From Neocallimastix lanati (nom. inval.) (lineage: Eukaryota; Neocallimastigomycota; Neocallimastigomycetes; Neocallimastigales; Neocallimastigaceae), in NCBI GenBank assembly GCA_016946835.1, contig JACVTC010000066.1, positions 643,501 to 707,500 on the forward strand: a stretch of 64,000 bases of DNA. Reading direction: 5' to 3'. The stretch's first letter is position 1; each line of letters begins with the position of its first letter. A model generated the notes under the pieces. It was not told the origin of the DNA. It was given only the letters and a program-made list of their open reading frames with translations, and made no database searches. Below are positions 43,461-56,500 of this stretch, in pieces. The translations under genes were made by a program, and so were the position numbers.

Positions 43461-45310
43461 ATGATTTATAATTTATTGAATTGGAAAGATTATTTTTTGA
43501 TATTTCAGATAGATTATTATTTCTAAATAGTTAATTAGAAAAGTAATATAGATTAAATCATGTTAAACATGATTATTGGAGTTCATAATATATATGTAAT
43601 TGGAAATAATATTAAACCAAAAATTAAAGAATAAAATTATTGAGTATGAGAAATTCGTGAAAGAGTTAGAAAATATAGGTTAGAATAGAAAATTAGCATT
43701 TAATTTAATATATATTAATTTATGTAATTTTTATAAAAGAAAAATATGAAAATTAAATGAATAAAGATTAAATTTAAATAAAAGTATAAGAATATGTAAT
43801 TCAAGAACAGAAAATAAAATTTAATAGTTATTCAAAAACAAAATATAAATGAAATGATAAATAGTCAGTATAGAAATAAGATTATTCATTTAGATGAACC
43901 TTATAAATATAATAAAAATAGAAGAATTATATAATGAAAATAGCAATATATTAAATATTAAAAAAGATGGAGTTATGATTAAGAAAACTTATTATAACAT
44001 TGGTGTCGTTGTACCAATGTTTTAATATAAAAATTCTTTTAATAGAAAAGATATTATTAGATCAAGAGGAATTCTTTAATTTAGAGTGTTCAAATTACAA
44101 ATATATTTGAAAGTTATAAGTAAATATAAATTAAATAATTTAAATAAAAGTAATTTGTTAAATGAAATAATGTATTTAATAATCGAAAAAAATATTTAAA
44201 AATTTTGGAAAATTAATCAATTAGTTCTTCATTACTAATTGGGGAACCAATTGATTATGATTTCATATTGAAAAATTAATATATCCATTGTAATTCATTG
44301 CTTAAATTAACAATTGATAGTATAAATAATTTAATGATGTTAAATTACACTTAGCAAGATTCATTAATAAATAATGAAAAGTTTATTGAAGAAATTAATA
44401 ATATTGATGTTAGATATTGGAAATTTAATGTTAGATATGGATAATGGAAGATTAATATTTATATTTTATGAATATATGCAACAGTTAATATTAATTACAA
44501 TTTTTTGAATGGATTTATTTCATTTTTGGATAATAGTTTTTTATAAAATAATTTAATAAGAGTAATAATATATAATACGTAACATTTTAAATAGTTGAAT
44601 TAATAATTATATATATTGTGTAATAATTTAAAAAATAATATATATGTAATTTTATTATTAATTATTGATTATTGTATTTTTTAATTCTTGTAAATATGGT
44701 TAATATAGGCCATGTTAATAATAATGGAAATCAAGCGATAATAATGGAGGAATATATTGAGCAAAGGGAAAAACAAATGAATATGGTGAGATAAAATAAG
44801 TTAATTATATGGATTTTACACCTACTAATAGTAACTTTGTGAATAAAGTTTCAATTGAATAGATTAGTCGTTATATGAAGGTGGTATATCAAATGAAGAA
44901 GAAGAAAATTAGAGGATTGGAAATAATTAGTATACGAATATTAATAAAATTGAAATTCTGAAATTTGAAAATGTTAAATATTCCAAAATAGTAATGATAT
45001 TATTATAAAAGAATTTATTTGTTCATTTGGTTTTAAATATGTTGATCCCAAAACAACTAATGCCAAATTTAAAGTTTAAAATAAAAGAAGAAGAGAATAG
45101 TAAATTTTATGTAATTAGTGGAAGTACGGCAGAATCAAATATATATTAATGATTAATTTAAATTTTATAATTCTAAAGGAGTTAACATTTCATCTTTGAA
45201 ATTTGGATTAAAATATGATAAAGACTTTAAAGCATATTTGGATAATATAAAAAAATTAAATAATTTAAATACACATAATGAGTACCCATCTCCTATTATG
45301 ACCATAACAA
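43461..45310. other. Unidentified A/T-rich, partly coding-like stretch
   Basis: Short open segments in all frames. No block I can name. One possible remnant reads YDKDFKAYLDNIKKLNNLN at about 45220-45280. Confidence 0.3.
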
Positions 45311-45319
45311 ATATAACTA

Positions 45320-45545
45320 TTAAGTTCCCTCCAGACGTCTGCCTAGGGCTGTATCTTTAACATTCATATATATATCTCCATTGACTGCGAGCATCGGAAT
45401 GGGAACAATTCACCCCTCAACTAGATGTAATTATTGGAGTGAGGACATAATACTATCAGTGCCTATGATTAAAATGTGTAGTATCGCAGGGGTTGGGTCC
45501 TATATGCTAGGTAGTATCTGGAATCGAACCAAAGGATCCTTATAT
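45320..45545. other. Isolated G+C-balanced island
   Basis: About 225 bp near 45% G+C inside DNA that is otherwise almost pure A/T. The plus strand is open for most of it (VPSRRLPRAVSLTF, then TASIGMGTIHPSTRCNYWSE). The minus strand carries GGTTCGATTCC at 45520-45530, identical to the consensus tRNA B box/T-arm, with a pairing stem TTTGG/CCAGA around it, but no matching acceptor or A box upstream. It could be a tRNA-derived SINE piece, an organelle insertion or foreign DNA. Not identified. Confidence 0.5.
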
Positions 45546-45549
45546 TGTA

Positions 45550-48500
45550 ATAATATGTTTTATTTAAATTATGTTGATTTTGATTAATATATAAATGAAA
45601 CTATTGTATTCATTGAAACAAGGTATAAATTTAATCCAATCTCTAGATCTCTTATTGAATTTTATTAGAAAAATGTTATTATTATTAAAATTATTTTAAG
45701 TATTTATTAAGAAAAAATAAATTTATTTTTAAAATATTAATTAATTATTAGGCTGATGAATCAAGTAATGAAATTTTTTAATATTAATTATAATATATAT
45801 AATAATTCTAAAGTACTAAATGAAGTTGCTTCATTTTGTCGGAGGGGATTATATAATATACATATAAATGATATTGAATTATGAAATAATAGAAAGTAAT
45901 GATAATGATAATTAAATATTAATAATAATAATCAAAATATTACTATTGGAGTTGAAAAAAAAGGAACATAAATGAAAAATATACTAATTGTTTTATAATA
46001 TGTTAGTGTTGAAATGTATATATTTAAATAATAAAGTATATTATTTAATTAAAATGAATTAATTTTTTTTTAAATATTTAGAATATCCATTCTAAATATT
46101 TAAAATATTGATGATAAAGAATTTAATTTTTTAATAAAATATAATAAACTAGAAAATATATATTTTTTAAATTTTAATGTTATTAAAATAGGTAAATATA
46201 GAAAGCCATAGAAATATTAATATATAATATATTGAATTTTAAAATGTAATAATGATGGATATAAGTTTTCAAGAAGAGTTATATATTTAATATGAAAAAT
46301 TGGAACATAATGAAATAGATTATAGAATTATTAATAAAGAATATATAATAAAATATTATTATAGGAATATCTAAAAATAAGAATACTAAAGTAAAAATGG
46401 AAATAATTATATATGATATGATAGTGAAGCATAATAATATTTTATAGATTATACTCCAGATTTAAATAAATATAATTGAAATGCAATATATATACATAAA
46501 ACAAACGATACTATTTATATAAAATTGTTAAAGAGGAATTTATTTAAATAGTAAATATATGTTTATAAATTGTTATTGAAACATCTATTTATTGTGAAGA
46601 ATATAGATTATCTAATAACGTAACAGAGAAAGAATTAAATTTAAATAATAATATTTTCTTAAGAATATTAATCATTTAATTATAAATTAAAAATATAATT
46701 TATTAAAAAATAATTTTAATATGATATTTATGTATTATAATTAAAGGTAAATATTTCTTAAAAAGATGATTTATCTCTTTAAATGAAATAAAATTATAAT
46801 ATTATTGTTGTTTTAAATAATGATACGAAAATTTTTAATACAAAAGTGATAGAGACAATTTGTTAAATAGAAAATATTGTTTTTAAATTAATTAGAAAAC
46901 TCTATCTTTCAGTTGGCATTGGGAAGTGTAAAATTGAAAATAATAACTATATAATTATTTATATAATTGATGAAACAAATACAATGAAAATACTTTTAAT
47001 TATATTTTAATGAATATGATAATTTAAACTTTGTTCCTTTTGAATATTTTAATTGGTGTATATATTCATTAGTAATGCTGGTTATATCATTAAATAAGTA
47101 AACAAGTAATTTTTGAAGATCAAAATAAATTTATTTTAATATTAAAAATTAATATATTTTTTATTATATATATTTCAATAATAAAACGAAATTGAATAAT
47201 ATTGTACAAATAATTAAAATGAAATTTATTATTTATACACGAATTCATTAATTCGTGTATAAATAATACAGAAAAGTTTTTGTTAAAATTAATAATAGTA
47301 ATTATGAAAAAAAAAGTAAAACTAGATAACTTTTATATAGAAATTGAAAGAAAAATTATCGAATGGTAAAATCAAGTTATTCTTAAATTTTGTAATGAAG
47401 ATTTTAGTTACATTCGAAATGTTTTTGAAATAATGTTTTGGAATATTTAATTTAATTATTATATATAATAAAGATTATATTTAATTTGATATTGTAATTG
47501 GTAATATATATAATGTTAATGATTTTCAAAATTACGATTTAATATAATTTCATTTAAGGATGAATATAGATATTTAATTATTAGAATAATAATAGATTAT
47601 GAATATTATATTACTATGTTTATTGTGTTTGTGATGAAATTAATGATTTTAAATAAATAAAAATTTATATAAAAATTATAATAAATGAATGTACTTTGTT
47701 TAATATATTTCTTTATATGAATATTTAGGCTCATTTAAAAGATATATATAATGTTCTTAATAAGAAAGATGGGTTCGGATTGGTAGAATTTGCATTAATA
47801 ATTTAAATCAATCAAAACAAATAAAAGTATTTCTAGTACATTAATCCTCAAATAATTGAAGGTAAAAAGAATATATAAGTTGAAATTAATTTAGAAAATA
47901 TAATAAATCTATAAATGTTGTTCTTATAACTATACCATAATAATGGATAATGGAAAACAAAATTTAATACCAATATATTAATCTTGTTAAAATGATTAAT
48001 AAGAATAATCATTAAAAGAATTACAGAAAGAAGTACAAATCGAGAATTTATTAGATTTAAAGAGAATCTTATAGTTCATGTTAATAAAGTAACAATTTTC
48101 CAATTCATGTGAATCCAACTGTTAAAACAATTCTGACTCTATTAAATATAATATAAATAGTGGAGACGGATGAATAAAATTTAATAACTGAAGATATTCT
48201 TTATTTAAATACTCTAAATATTAAATAAAAAAATAGTTGATAAATTAAGTCAAAAAATTAAATTGTAAAAAAGTAATTTAATGATAAAGTTATTGTTAAC
48301 AATAAAAATCAAAATGTAAATGATTATATTGTTCAATATGGTGAAGGTAAAAATGATAATATAAACTTTAGAAATATTGAAAATGTGAAATTATAAAACT
48401 AAAAATAAATTTTAATTATGATAGTTTTAAATCAATTAATGTTAAGCCTAATTTTGATTAAAAGCTAATAATATTATCATTTTTTATTTATTAAAGTATA

Positions 48501-51189
48501 TTAAAATTTAATATTAATATCTATATATTATATGGAAATTTAATTTATTTAATTAAGAAAAAAAATTTTAGATATAAAATTTTAATAACTTTATTCAAGG
48601 ACTGAAATGTTTCATAATTTTGTGAATTAAAATATATAATAGATTCATGTATTAATACAAATTTGAGAACAAATTTAAATCAAAAAATTATACTATACAA
48701 TTATCAGTAATTGATTGTAAAACTACAAATAAAGAATAAAAATTTAAAGTGGAATAAATTAAGTCAATGACATTAATATTTTATATCAAAGTAGTGATAA
48801 AATTGGTTTTGAATATGTGTAAAATCATTAAATAACGGAAAAAATATTGAAGATTTTGTATAAAATTCCAATAATTGAAAATGTTATTAATAATTCAAAT
48901 TATAATAGGTATAATCAATAAAGTAAATTATGAAATAACGAAATTAGTAAAAAAGATTGATAATATTTAAAATTTAATGTATAATAATACATCAAATTTT
49001 AATGTATGTGATATATATTGTTTTGGATAATATAATATATTATTTTTATATTAATAATGAAAGTTTTAATGAAAGGATATAGATATTATATATTTATTTT
49101 TCTGATGAAATTTATAAAAATGATGAATAATATTAATTTATTTTAACTTGTAGTTGTTATATTAGATATATACAATTATGTACTATTTGTATCAAAAAAA
49201 TATAATATAATATTATATGATAAATTTAAATAGAAATTTTATCAATAATGAAAAATCTATTATATATAAAAGATGAATTTTATCAATAAAAGTGAATATA
49301 TCTGAATTATTAAAGTATTTTAAATCTTTAGAGGTAACTGTTTTTAATGATTTTAATTAAAAAAATATTTTATGTTCAATTTTAAATAATAAAGGAAAGT
49401 TAAATGCAAAATATTATTTAAAATTAATTAATATATATACATTTTAAATAAAACTTTAAATATAAAAATATATTAATTTATAATTATTATATTAATAATA
49501 TTTTTATAAATTTTAATAATGTAATTTTAATTGCTTAATTAATATAACATATTTTAATAGTAAAGTTTAGGTATTGTTGACAATTATAGTAATCGAGATA
49601 TAGTTTATCTAGCACAAAAGAATTGAAAATAATGATATAGATATAGAGGAATTAGATAATGAGATAGAAAAGAGAAAAGTAATAAAGAAATATTAAAGAA
49701 ATGGAATTGAAAATATGAATTAAAATAATATTATGTAGAATTACAATTTCATTATGATTTTTATGTAGATCATCCAATTAGTGAACAAACAAATAATGAA
49801 ATGAAAGTCAAATTATAGAATTTTTAATTGAAAATAATATATTATAGAAACCTTTTTTTTTTAAATTATGATTAATATTTTTTATATAGATAAGTTTTAA
49901 ATAAATGAAGAATTTATAATAAAAGCCAGAGAAGTATATTATTTTTTAGATTATTAAATTTAAAAATGTTAATGTTTGGTATCATTCAAATAGAATTTTA
50001 TATTTAATTGATGTGAATATATTAAAATGAGAAAAAAGTTTAGTTGATATGTTGTTTTTGAAGATGAAAAAGAATCTTATGTTTCATATTATATTAAATC
50101 CGTAAAAATATAATATAATTAATAGGAAATTAATTATTTAAGAGTAAGATTTAATAATAAATTAGTAAATATTAATATTGGACAACTCAAGAATGTTGTA
50201 TTAAAATTGGATCTAGATTTAAAAGTATGTGTGTTTGATTTTCCTAAAGGTATATGTATACTTCCATTTAATATAATATATAAAACAATAGAACTATTTA
50301 AGTTTGTTTTTTAAATATATTTGTTGAAGAAATTTTAAATACTCGACATACAATTAACATTAATATTAATGAAGTAAAATAAAAATGGTATAACGAAGAT
50401 TTTAATATGTATTAAATATTCTTTTACTGTGATTGGTAATTATTTTTTAGGATTTAATTATAATAAAAATAAAGTAATATGAAATATACAGGAAATGAAA
50501 ATGAGTCGAATCCTAAAATTTCTATTATGTTATTTAAGAGTTAAAGCCATCTTCGATCAGAATGAATTAATGTCAACGTTAGATCCAATATTTGATATTG
50601 AATTAATTTATATTAATTAATAATATAATATTATATATATATTAATAAAATATTTATTATTTATATATAATATAAATAATAAATATTAATTGTATATTAT
50701 AATTTTAAATTTACATTTTATTATAAAATAAAATGCAAATAAATATATATTTAGAAATTGTATAAAATAAATTGATTTTTCATTTGAAAATCAAAAATTA
50801 ATTATATAATTAAAAGGTATTAATGAAATTAAAGAAAATAAAATTGAATTAATTAGAAAAAAATTATGAATAAGAAAATATTAACAATGAATTAATCAGT
50901 TTAATAAAAATAAATTAATAAAATTGAAACTGTTAAATTTCCAGTGAATATTAATTAAAATCTAATGAAATTTTAATAATTTATGACAAAAAGTAATGAA
51001 TTTAAGCATATGGAAGAAGCTATTTTATATCTACTAGTAAACAATGAATTATGATTTATTTATTATAAAGTAAAAGAAACTGGATTATTAAATTCTATGA
51101 TCTTTATAATTTTGAAATATTATGTGATATTTATAATATAAAAAAAAATTATTTATATACAAAAAATAAACCAGGTTTACTATTCCCAA
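45550..51189 (+). other. Long decayed coding-like region of unknown origin
   Basis: Over 5 kb without a usable gene but with many short, codon-like plus-strand segments, e.g. EIERKIIEW (about 47340), FPIHVNPTVKTILTLLN (about 48100), LQFHYDFYVDHPISEQTNNE (about 49745) and GQLKNVVLKLDLDLKVCVFD (about 50180). Asn, Ile, Tyr and Asp dominate. I recognise no retroelement or host domain. It may be one very old large gene or several. Confidence 0.3.
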
Positions 51190-51700
51190 AATTATCTAAA
51201 ATGAAGAAGGAAACAAATACATAATTGTTTTAGTTGATTACTTTACAAAATGAGTGGAAGCAGCCAACTATAAAAGTTTTTTCCTGTCATGGTATCCCTT
51301 AATTGTATTTGACAATGGACTTCAATTTAATTATGATAAAACAAAGGTAATTCTTGATCTATATGATTATGTCTATATTGTAAAAATTTATATTCCAAAT
51401 TCAAATAGTGAAGTTGAGAACAGTAATAAAGAAATTGGAAAATATGATTTCTTTGTATTAAAAACACTTCTCAAAAGGATGAAATATTACTGAGTGCTTT
51501 ATACAAGTAAAAATGGAACAACAAAAATCTGTTTTAAATTACTACATGGTTGACGTGACCTTCAACCATTCGAATTGGTATTAATTTTAGATAAAAATAA
51601 TAAGATTTTCAAAACGACAAATTTTTAATAAGATTCACGACGTATTACAAATTGATAAAAAATAGCTGGTAAAAAATAAATTCCATATATGTAGAGAAAT
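51190..51700 (+). pseudogene. Ty3/gypsy integrase fossil N
   Basis: Plus-strand integrase core pieces: NKYIIVLVDYFTKWVEAANY-like block (about 51205-51275), VFDNGLQFNYDK (about 51305-51345), and IPNSNSEVENSNKEIGKYDF (about 51390-51450), matching the order D...D...E of gypsy integrase. Old. Related to F (cf. EVENLNKEIGKYLRLL there). Confidence 0.75.
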
Positions 51701-51826
51701 CCTTTTGTTTGTGCTGAAATGAATTGAGGACTGTTTCTGTAATTAATAGCTCTTGCGACTAAATACGGTAGATAGAAATTTAATAATATCTTTTGATTCT
51801 ATTCTCTTAAGAGGTTCGGCCTCGAC

Positions 51827-52036
51827 CTATCCAGTGAAATAGTTTACAAGAACTACTATATACTGATTATTATTATCTGTAACATACACGGGATCTATTA
51901 AATTAAGACAAACTCTGACAAATGGAGCTTCAGCTAGGGGTCTCATAGTTTTTTCAGAATCCAATGAAAATGGACGTGGGCGAAATAATTGACATTTAGG
52001 ACAAGTTTTCACCACTAAATTGACGTTTTTCGTCAT
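51827..52036 (-). pseudogene. Gypsy K integrase, N-terminal and start of core
   Basis: Zinc-region CPKCQLFRPRP followed by FVRVCLNLIDPVYVTDNNNQ and YIVVLVNYFTG, the start of the rve core. Fossil. Confidence 0.82.
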
Positions 52037-52076
52037 GTTCTCCTAGTAGTAATATCTCTCAAACGGTCATAAGTTT

Positions 52077-52420
52077 TTAGGAAGCCCTAATGTGTCTAAC
52101 CTGATGAGCCTCTAAAAGAAGTGTATTTTTGTGAACTTCATTCTTGATAACTTTTCTCAGATTTATACCTTCCTTATAATATTCTTGACTATCAATTTGA
52201 ATAAATTTTGAATTTATATAGTTGTCCATTAAAGGGATAGCTGAGGAAACTTGAACTTCTTCTGGATCTTTTGTACATGGTAATCTAGACAGTGAATCTG
52301 CAATTACATTCTTCTTTCCTTCGTAATGTACCTTAATTTTCAATTGACAAATTCTAAAATCTAGGTAGTTAATTGTCTGTCAGCGGTTTCTTTTTTTTTT
52401 TGAATAATCCCACTAAAGGT
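52077..52420 (-). pseudogene. Gypsy K RNase H end
   Basis: KIKVHYEGKKNVIADSLSRL is the gypsy RNase H terminal block (cf. VYHPGKANLIVDALS in E), followed by a spacer with HKNTLLLEAHQVRHI leading into integrase. Fossil. Confidence 0.82.
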
Positions 52421-53400
52421 CTATAATCCATATTGAGAATCGTTTCAAAGTCATTACCTGTTATATACGATTAAATTTTATTACACAGAAAAATGTAGCA
52501 GCACCTTCAAGTTTAGTTACCAAATAGTTTTTCTCTTCCTTTTTCAATGTTCGGCTAACATAAGTGGACTGGGAACTCCTTTTTCTCTTGGATTTGTCAC
52601 AGAACTCCTCTGAAACCTTCGTAAGAAGCATCGGTTCTTACTATAAATGGTTTCGAAAAATCAGGAAACTTTAGTATTGGGGTAATTGAAAATACAATTT
52701 TTTAATTTTTTGAAGCTTGTTTGACAGTCCAGACTCCATATGAATTCTTAATTTTTCTTGAGTAGGTACAAACAATGAGCAATCTTTGCGAAGTTCGTAA
52801 TGAATTTACGGTAGTATCTTACCATCCCTAAAAATAATCTAAGAATTAACACAACTTTCAGTCCATCTCAATATTTGATAGCATATATTTATCCCGCAGT
52901 GGGTTTAATACCACTACTGTCAACAGATGATCTAAGACTACAACTTCCTTCATAAAGAAGTTGCATTTTTCAATATTGATTTTCAAATCGTTAGATTTTA
53001 GAATTTGAAATACTTCATTAATGTTCTTAAGATGTTATTCTTCACTAGAAGAGAAAATTACTATATCATCAAGGTAGACAAACATGCACTTACCAATCAT
53101 TGGGAAAAAGATTCAATTCGTCCATCTCCCGCTGGAAGGTCATAGGAACGTTAGTGATAGCCTTGTATCTCCTTCTATGGAAAACAAAATCACCTCAATG
53201 AGGAGAAGGAGCGCATAAGAATCATTTGTAGTCCTTTTGTTTAATTTCCGGTAGTCTAAACAAAGTCTCTATTTTCCATTTTTCTTGGGTATAAAGATAA
53301 CAGGCGAGGGCCATGGAGAGTGAGACGGAACAAAAAGTTTCTTGCTAATTAGCTTAATTCTTCTTTGAGAATATCATCTTTAGCCTTCGAAAGTCTATAA
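52421..53400 (-). pseudogene. Gypsy K reverse transcriptase and RNase H start
   Basis: RVT_1 landmarks read on the minus strand: CLDYRKLNKRTTNDSYA (about 53210-53260), PMTFQREMDELNLFP (about 53095-53140), RYYRKFITNFAKIAHCLYLL (about 52750-52820) and TNPREKEFPVHLC-like RNase H pieces. Fossil with many breaks. Confidence 0.8.
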
Positions 53401-53819
53401 TTACGTTGTTTTATTGGTTGGCTTTCTTCTTTTAGATTAATTAAATGAAGAAGAAAACTTGCTTTTAACAGATCATCTGTACCCAAGGTAATGATATCGT
53501 CATAAGCGTTTAGTAACTCTCTTATATTCTTAAGAAATTTCTCATCACAGATACCAATACTTTTGTCGTATGTCCTATTGAGGGTTTCACTCCTAGATTC
53601 CTCCTCACAAATATTATATACAAAGATTTCAGGATCACAGTTATCAACAATAGAATGAGTCAGTTTGGCAGTTATAAATAAATTAACTACTTCTTCTTGT
53701 TTAATTTCAATGGCTTCATTTGATCTATCAAGCTCGTCTAATTTTTCAGTTATCTCCTATAGATTATATTTATTGTTATATTTATTATTAATTTCTTTGA
53801 ACAGTTCCTTAAGTTCTAG

Positions 53820-54240
53820 AATTTTCAGACTGGAGTTGATTTTACATTATCGAAAGTAACGGGATTAATGAACAGGTAGTTTTCGATAATTGTTTCATAA
53901 CTACTAATAATGATATCGAACAATACTTTATTCTTTTCAATTAATCGGAAATTGGTTTCAAAAGTAATGTTTCCATTGGTAAGAGGAAGATAATAAAGAA
54001 AACCAGGAGTTTCATTTATGTCCAATAATACTTGTGTTACGATTTCATCGGTAGATTTTCCAAGTAAGATTTCGAAATGAGGTTGATGCCAGAACCGTAA
54101 TCTAAGTAGACCTTAGAGGGAAAATTGTAAACTCTGCATTTGGAAATGGCAATTTTTCTTTTGCGCACCAAGTTTACCTGATTTTCTTTATTAAATTTAA
54201 GTTGCCTATTTAGCTCAGTCTCAAGTTGTGGAGAGCCGGA
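53820..54240 (-). pseudogene. Gypsy K protease region
   Basis: FPSKVYLDYGSGINLISKSY followed by LENLP (about 54045-54125), a D-x-G-S type aspartic protease block of the gypsy kind, then PLTNGNITFETNFRLIEKNK and a VLFDIIISS segment like the inner protease strands. Fossil. Confidence 0.72.
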
Positions 54241-54454
54241 ATATTAGTAATAGGTAATGGGTTGTCCTTCAGGGTTTTCTTTTCCATTGGCCTATTTGTA
54301 TAAAGCATCTTCTTCTGTTTTCCCTGTTTTCTTGATTGTTCTTCACTATCCTATCACTTTGCTCTGTCCCATATTTATTATGCATATTAAAATATAATTT
54401 TCATATAACTATATTTGGTTTAATTTATTTATACTTTTACAATTTTCTTTATGA

Positions 54455-54560
54455 TATAAAAATGAAATATTCAAACCTTAATTAATATAAAATTAGTTTT
54501 TATTATTCAAACATAAATTAATTTCATAAATCAAATTTAAATCTAATGGATTTTATAACA
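54455..54560. repeat. Dispersed repeat, inverse copy of 31745-31860
   Basis: Shares ATATTCAAACCTTAATTAAT and AAATCAAATTTAAATCTAAT with the other copy in opposite orientation, separated by about 22 kb. Confidence 0.7.
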
Positions 54561-54689
54561 ATTTAGATATGAGGCTTGATTTCTAATTATTAATTATATT
54601 TATAATTAATAATAAATTTTATAACATAAATCAATGCTTTTAACTGTATTCTTATTATTTATATTTATATTTATATTGTAATTAAATGT

Positions 54690-54895
54690 TTTCTTAAATA
54701 ATAATTATTAATATTTATATTCATTTAATAGTTTATTTTAATCACAAGAACAATTAATTAAATACATATAATTATAACTAAATAACATAAAAATAAAACA
54801 TTCCTCTGATTAAAGAGAAGTGTTGTGTTGAGTAATGTTAAGTTAGTTTGTAATTAAAAATATAAGAAAGTTGTTAAATAGCTTTTAAAAAAAAG
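54690..54895 (+). repeat. Dispersed repeat Z, copy 1
   Basis: About 200 bp repeated directly at 58320-58515 (shared TTTAATCACAAGAACAA, AAATAACATAAAAATAAAAC and GAGAAGTGTTGTGTTG). Ends undefined. May be LTR pieces of one element family. Confidence 0.75.
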
Positions 54896-56089
54896 TAATC
54901 TCAATAATAAAAATATAAAGGGGCCTTTTATAAAATAAAATTATATATATTTTTGAAATATTATTATATTAAAATCACATTTTATATAAAAAAATAACTT
55001 AGTAAATTTCATATTATTTTATATTTTATAATAATATGTTAACAAGTTATTTTTTTGTATCTTTATTATTTTTATTTAGCAATTTAAATTAATATAAATT
55101 TTTGTATTAATAATAATAATAATAATAATTAAATAAATTTTATAATTCTAAAAATCATTATTATCACTAATATTATTATAAAATAATTAATAATATTATT
55201 TAATTAAATTTTTTATTTTTTCTCTATTTCTTATATTTTAAATGTCTTTATTTTATTTAATTTATATTTATATATTAATACATAAATAAAAATAATTATA
55301 TATTCATGAATATTTTTATTAAATATTAAAATTTCGCAATTAAAGTAGTAAATATACATAATATCAATCCACTGTTATACAAAATTATTTCATATTTAAA
55401 AATTTATTTTAATAAAAATTATATAACAATATTTATCTTGGATTATATTTTATTCACCTGATATAAAATTATATATATCTTGAATTATATTATTATATCT
55501 TGAGTTTTATTATATAAATTGAATTAAATTATATATATTGCATTGTATTTATTATTTATATTATATTAATTTTATTATAATTTATTTTTTTTCATTTTAT
55601 TTTGCTTTATTTTACTTATTTATATATAATATATTTTTTAAAAAGAATATTTATATATATAAATAATTTATTTTATTTAATGTAATTGATAAACAAATTA
55701 TAATAATTAACATATAATTTTTTCACTGAAAGTTATTTTACATTCTTAACATTAAATAAGAAGTTTTTAACAACTTCATTAATAAAAAATTATTTGTTTA
55801 TTTTATTGTATAAAAATAAACTTTTAACTAACACAAAACTATTTTTAATAAATAATTAAATAAAACTAATTATTTTATATTTGAGTTATATTCATTCTGA
55901 TATAACTAGGAGAAATATATATTTGGTATGTATTTATTTTATTTAACTTTAAAATAACACACACAACTAGACTTTTATTATTCTCTTATTTTTTAATAAA
56001 GTTACTTTTCTAAATTATTTCTTAATAAATTTTTAATACTATAATTTTCATAATAATTTAGGTTTATAATATTAATATAATAATAATTT
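54896..56089. other. A/T-rich spacer
   Basis: No gene or recognisable element, only A/T tracts and short microsatellites, e.g. (AAT)n at about 55112-55132. Confidence 0.45.
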
Positions 56090-56500
56090 ATTAATAGTGA
56101 TAAAGTACGGTTTGGTTCAAATTCTCTTGTTGGGAGAAGTTTTATTTAAGTTATTATTTAATATAATTTTTATTTATTTATTATTTAAAAGTAATTATAA
56201 AAATTATTTAATACATGTATTTAATTATTATTTTGTAAATATAAAAGAAATATAAAATAAATTGGCATAAAACATTGCAAAGAATAATTATAAAGAATTA
56301 TTCTTGCTTTTATATTTATAATTCATAATAAACTATTTAATTAATTAACTTTTAGATAACTATTAAGTATTTAAAGTATTAAATATAAAACTATAAAATA
56401 AAATATAAAATATTAAAATAAAATATTCATAAAATAATAATAATAAAATAAATTTATTATAATTAATAAAATATAAATTATTAATATAAAATAATAATTA
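56090..56500 (+). repeat. Long inverted repeat, left arm
   Basis: Imperfectly inverted relative to about 59990-60480. Shared blocks: GTGATAAAGTACG, TTCAA.TTCTCTTGTT, GGAGAAGTTTTATTTAAG, AAGAATTATTCTTG. The pair encloses copia fossils I and S, with about 3.5 kb between the arms. Confidence 0.75.

Larger units (their letters stand above)
51780..54360 (-). mobile_element. Ty3/gypsy element K, minus strand, decayed
   Basis: Minus-strand pol fossil without visible LTRs: protease, RT, RNase H and integrase in gypsy order. Its integrase (VVKTCPKCQLFRPRPFSLDS) is related to that of F (TCKRCQLFRPLS). Many breaks. It faces fossil N head to head. Confidence 0.8.

Noticed and set aside
45510-45600. A tRNA gene on the minus strand
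   Set aside because: B-box, T-arm and a possible acceptor strand are present, but no A box, D-arm, anticodon arm or 5' acceptor is found upstream.
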